A stretch of 9,058 bases of DNA. It comes from an uncultured beta proteobacterium. GTDB lineage: Bacteria > Pseudomonadota > Gammaproteobacteria > Burkholderiales > Burkholderiaceae_C. Under the pieces are notes generated by a model, which saw only the letters and a program-made list of their open reading frames with translations, had not been told where the DNA came from and did not search any database. The position numbers and the translations under genes are program-made. Where the stretch lies: contig CAIQEX010000313.1 in NCBI GenBank assembly GCA_903870955.1, positions 1 through 9,058 of the forward strand. Reading direction: 5' to 3'. This document shows positions 5,816 to 9,058 of this stretch, in pieces (the stretch's first letter is position 1; each line of letters begins with the position of its first letter).

Positions 5816-8800
5816 ATGGTGGGCAAGGCTTCTTTAAATCACATTTACCGCACGGTATGGAATGAGGCGTTGGGGGCTATGGTGGCCGTCGCCGAAATAG
5901 CCACCGGTCGCGGCAAGTCTTCCGGCACCGCTGTTCGGGGCCACCTCTGTTTGCAAGCCCCGCTATGGGCATATTCCAATCTGGTTCCATTAGCCGTCGG
6001 GGTTGCGTTGGCTTGGGGCGCATCGTTCCGCTTGGCACTTGCCAACCCGACAGGCGGGGTAGTCACCGTTGGGACGGCCACTTTTGTCGACAAGGGCAAT
6101 CAGCTCACCGTCACGACGACCACGGCCAAGACGGCGATCAATTGGCAGAGCTTCTCCATCCCCAGCGGCAGCACGACCTACTTTAACCAACCCAGCGCCA
6201 GTAGCTCGGTGCTCAACCGGGTTGTAACCAACACGCCGTCGTTGATTTTTGGCACGTTAAGCAGCAATGGCAATGTGCTGTTGGTGAACCAGTCGGGCAT
6301 TACGGTGGGCAGCGGCGCGGTGGTGGACACGGCAGGGTTCACGGCAGCGGCCATGAATTTGAAAACGCCTGACGACCTTTGGGCGAGTGGAAGTACTTTG
6401 AATTTTGCCAATGATGGCGCGTTTAGTGGCACGGTCGACGTACAGGGTGGTGCGAACGTGTTGGCGCGCAGCGCGGGTGGTGATATTGTTTTGCTCGGCG
6501 GCAATGTCAAGGTCGGAACGGGTGCGCTGGTGCAGGCTTTGGACGGCACCGTGATTCTTGCCGCCGGTCAGGATGTCAATCTAACCGGGCGCGGGCTGGA
6601 TGGAATTGTTTTCAATATTCAGGCCGCCAATAACTCGGCGCTGAATTTGGGTAATTTGCAAGGCAGTGCGGTAGGAGTATTTGCTGGCACGCTGAGTAAT
6701 AGTGGCGCCATTCAGGCACAGGCGACAACTGCCAGCACCATCGACGGGCGCGTATTCATCTCAGCCGGACAGACTTTTGGTGGTAGCGTAAACGTCGAAG
6801 GATCAGTTTCCGCGGTGAATTCAAATGGCACAGGAGGCAGTATTCAACTGACTGCCAGCACCGTACGTGTTGGCGACAACGTTAGTTTGGCTCCCGTCAA
6901 TGCAATCAGCGCGGGCCAGTTGTCTATTGACGCATCCAACTTCACTGTTAGCCAGGCGGCACCGGCGTCAACCGATAGCGGGATGTCGGCCACCGAATTG
7001 CAGTCGGTGCTGGGTAGCAACAACGTGGCGATCAACACCACCATCCCGTTTGGAGAAGCATCCGGTGGAAGCATCACAATCAATGGTGCGTCGGAATGGG
7101 CTAACCATGACCTGACACTTAATGCCAACCAATCAATCCACGTCAACGCGGCTCTGACTGGACACAATTCAACATTGAACTTGTCTGCGGGAAATAGTGT
7201 CAACGTTAATCAATCGATTACGGTCACCAATGCGTCCAGCCTGACAATTTCCTCTTCTGGCAGCGATATCAATTTACTTGCTCCGGTTGTTGCCAATGGC
7301 AGCAACGTTGACCTTGAACCCTTCGGCAACCTCAACATACCGATGGATGCCGCGACGGGCGTGTTCAGCGGCAGCCTGAAGTTGGCTGACTCTTTGGGTG
7401 TCGTCGGTGCGGGCAGTGGACTCCTGACGATAAAGAACCAGCCCTATACCGTGGTCGGGAAGATGTCGGATATGACCGACATGGCGGGACGTTACGCGCT
7501 GGGAGGCGACCTGGACTTGTCCAGCACGACCGGCTATGTACCTGTCGGTAACTCGTCAGCACCCTTTGCCGGCACTTTTGAAGGCCTGGGCCACACCATC
7601 AGCAACCTGACGATCAGCGCCGCAAACCAAGGGGACGTGGGCCTGTTTGGCAGTCTGTCGGGCGCCGTGAGCAATCTGCGCATGGACAAAGTCGCCGTCA
7701 CGGGTGGTTCCAATGTCGGCGCGCTGGCCGGAAATGTGAGTGGTGGAGCGATTTTCCAGACCTCGGTCACCGGCTCGTCCAGCGTGACCGGCAGTAATGT
7801 TGACGGCGCTTTTTACGTGGGTGGTTTGATCGGTTCAATGGGCGCCGGCAGCATAAGCAAGAGCGTCAGCTTTGCAAATGTGAGCGGTGGCACCAATACC
7901 GGTGGTTTGGCCGGGTCCGCATCGGGTTCGGCTATTAGCAATAGCTTGGCGACCGGGACTGTGACGGGCAGTAGCTATACCGGGGGACTAATCGGATCAG
8001 CATCGAGTTCGACTATCAGCAATAGTCGCGCTTCGGGCAATGTCACGGGCACCTACCGTGCCGGTGGATTGGTTGGATACGTGAACCATGGGTCAATTTC
8101 CGTCAGCAGTTCCAGCGGTGCGGTGCAGGGGGCGAATTATGTGGGTGGGCTGGTCGGCTACATGAATTATGGTGACATTAGCAATAGCTATAGCGCATCT
8201 ACTGTTGGCGGTGATTTGGACGTCGGTGGTCTCGTGGGCTACACCTATGGCACCAATTTGCATTTTGATCACGCCACAGGAAATGTAACCGGAACCGCAA
8301 ACGCAAACAATGTAGGCGGTTTGGTTGGTTATCACAACTATGGCGACAGTACCAATGGAACCGGCATATTGGATTCAAGCTTTGCCACAGGGGCAGTCCA
8401 AGGTGCAAATTCTGTGGGTGGCCTAGTTGGATATAACAACGGAGCAATATCCAACAGCGATGCCACGGGTACAGTGCATGGGGCCATTGATATCGGTGGG
8501 CTGGTTGGACACAACGCGGCATTAATTAGTGGCAGCACGGCATCGGGCGACGTATTTGGCACTGATAGAGCGGCCGGTGGACTTGTTGGAAACAACGGCA
8601 ATACTGTAGTTAGCAGTAGTGCCACGGGCAATGTCAGCGGTGGCACCGAAGTTGGCGGATTGGTCGGCTACAACTTTGGATTTGCCAATAGCCCGGCAAG
8701 TATTTTGCTCAGCAGCGCCTATGGATCAGTCAATGGTATCTCGTATGTAGGTGGTCTGGTCGGTAACTCTCTTTATGGAACCGTTGGCTTTAGTCATGCC

Positions 8801-9058
8801 AGCGGTAATGTTGCGGGTACTGGGAATATTGTTGGCGGCTTGGTAGGTAAAATTACAAACGGTTCAATTGACGGCTCATATGCCATAGGAAATGTGCAGG
8901 GTGCAAATTCTGTTGGGGGATTGGTTGGTTCAATTTCTTACGGTTCAATTAATAACTCATTTGCCATAGGAAATGTGCAGGGTGCAAACTACGTCGGAGG
9001 ATTGGTTGGTTCAATTTCTTACGGTTCAATTGACAGTTCATTTGCCTCAGGGAATGTA
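5816..9058 (+). CDS. Giant filamentous-haemagglutinin-like adhesin with ESPR, TPS domain and GLUG repeats (partial, 3' end outside window)
   Basis: The frame is open from ATG 5816 to the window edge, 1081 codons with no stop. GGGAG lies four bases ahead of the start. Residues 7-36, beginning LNHIYRTVWNEALG and ending GRGKSS, match the extended signal peptide region of type V secreted proteins. A hydrophobic segment follows (about 54-70), with probable cleavage after RLALA (residue 76). Residues about 77-190 form a haemagglutination/TPS secretion domain with INWQSFSI, FNQPSASSSVLNRV and a NQSGITVG stretch where NPNGI is usual. A Gly/Asn/Ser/Thr-rich beta-helical section follows to about residue 535. 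From there YALGGDLDLS, FAGTFEGLGHTISNLTIS and DVGLFG lead into some seventeen GLUG-type VGGLVG repeats. It should be exported by Sec and then through a TpsB-type outer-membrane pore to the cell surface. More than twenty N-x-S/T sequons are visible, which would suit N-glycosylation. Cysteine is nearly absent (one, in the signal region). The full protein is probably much longer. Confidence 0.92.
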   Translation, partial: MVGKASLNHIYRTVWNEALGAMVAVAEIATGRGKSSGTAVRGHLCLQAPLWAYSNLVPLAVGVALAWGASFRLALANPTGGVVTVGTATFVDKGNQLTVTTTTAKTAINWQSFSIPSGSTTYFNQPSASSSVLNRVVTNTPSLIFGTLSSNGNVLLVNQSGITVGSGAVVDTAGFTAAAMNLKTPDDLWASGSTLNFANDGAFSGTVDVQGGANVLARSAGGDIVLLGGNVKVGTGALVQALDGTVILAAGQDVNLTGRGLDGIVFNIQAANNSALNLGNLQGSAVGVFAGTLSNSGAIQAQATTASTIDGRVFISAGQTFGGSVNVEGSVSAVNSNGTGGSIQLTASTVRVGDNVSLAPVNAISAGQLSIDASNFTVSQAAPASTDSGMSATELQSVLGSNNVAINTTIPFGEASGGSITINGASEWANHDLTLNANQSIHVNAALTGHNSTLNLSAGNSVNVNQSITVTNASSLTISSSGSDINLLAPVVANGSNVDLEPFGNLNIPMDAATGVFSGSLKLADSLGVVGAGSGLLTIKNQPYTVVGKMSDMTDMAGRYALGGDLDLSSTTGYVPVGNSSAPFAGTFEGLGHTISNLTISAANQGDVGLFGSLSGAVSNLRMDKVAVTGGSNVGALAGNVSGGAIFQTSVTGSSSVTGSNVDGAFYVGGLIGSMGAGSISKSVSFANVSGGTNTGGLAGSASGSAISNSLATGTVTGSSYTGGLIGSASSSTISNSRASGNVTGTYRAGGLVGYVNHGSISVSSSSGAVQGANYVGGLVGYMNYGDISNSYSASTVGGDLDVGGLVGYTYGTNLHFDHATGNVTGTANANNVGGLVGYHNYGDSTNGTGILDSSFATGAVQGANSVGGLVGYNNGAISNSDATGTVHGAIDIGGLVGHNAALISGSTASGDVFGTDRAAGGLVGNNGNTVVSSSATGNVSGGTEVGGLVGYNFGFANSPASILLSSAYGSVNGISYVGGLVGNSLYGTVGFSHASGNVAGTGNIVGGLVGKITNGSIDGSYAIGNVQGANSVGGLVGSISYGSINNSFAIGNVQGANYVGGLVGSISYGSIDSSFASGNV
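7420..9058 (+). repeat. GLUG repeat array encoded in the adhesin
   Basis: The translated repeat follows the pattern [x]VGGLVG-(x)n-GxISNSxAxGxVxG and recurs about every 25-33 residues. About seventeen copies are visible: VGLFG, VGALAG, VGGLIG, TGGLAG, TGGLIG, AGGLVG, then mostly VGGLVG to the edge. The array continues beyond the window. Early copies differ in length and sequence, while the last ones are highly similar, suggesting recent growth toward the 3' side. GLUG repeats are known from bacterial surface and M26-type proteins and are thought to form a beta-helical stalk. Confidence 0.85.
8861..9058 (+). repeat. Near-identical 81-bp tandem repeats at the end of the visible array
   Basis: Two full units, 8861-8941 and 8942-9022, and a 36-base third unit cut by the edge each start GGTTCAATT. 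By eye the two full units differ at about 10 of 81 positions, much less than earlier GLUG copies. The period of 27 codons keeps the frame, so gain or loss of units would change stalk length without breaking the gene. Confidence 0.8.

Noticed and set aside
6178..8646. Several minus-strand open frames opposite the adhesin
   Set aside because: They are Pro/Thr/Ala/Leu-rich mirror products of the Gly/Asn/Ser/Thr-rich adhesin repeats, with no motifs of their own.
8861..9058. Regular repeats that could suggest a CRISPR array
   Set aside because: The unit is 81 bp, in frame, contiguous without unique spacers, and encodes the GLUG motif.

Overview
The window looks like part of a betaproteobacterial chromosome, probably Burkholderiales and perhaps near the Comamonadaceae. 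This is inferred from the style of the partial oxidoreductase at the left edge, the moderately GC-rich coding sequence, and the combination of an ESPR-type giant adhesin with a TPR-glycosyltransferase. No rRNA, tRNA, CRISPR array, insertion sequence or integrase is visible.

Layout. Bases 1-555 (+) are the C-terminal end of an Fe-S/FAD oxidoreductase with a CCG domain. A YjiC-like glycosyltransferase gene (568-1773, +) follows 12 bases later behind a near-perfect ribosome binding site. It converges, with no base between the stop codons, on a four-gene minus-strand set. Read in its own direction, that set is adenylylsulfate kinase cysC (5653-5093), a TPR plus GT9-like glycosyltransferase (5105-3399, overlapping cysC by 13 bases), a U32-peptidase-like TIM-barrel protein with a four-cysteine cluster (3373-2636), and a PAPS-dependent sulfotransferase (2595-1774). 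The tight spacing suggests one operon.

Divergent from it, across a 162-base AT-rich regulatory region (5654-5815), a very large adhesin gene starts at 5816 (+) and runs open through the right edge, giving 1081 codons in this window. It has an extended signal peptide region (ESPR), a haemagglutination/TPS secretion domain, a beta-helical stretch, and a long array of GLUG repeats, the last ones nearly identical 81-bp units.

How it may work together (inference). CysC makes PAPS, the sulfotransferase uses it, and the TPR-glycosyltransferase and possibly the YjiC-like enzyme attach sugars. Beside a divergently transcribed secreted adhesin, this looks like a surface-decoration locus in which the adhesin, or a glycan displayed with it, is glycosylated and sulfated. 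The TpsB outer-membrane transporter expected for a two-partner adhesin is not in the window.
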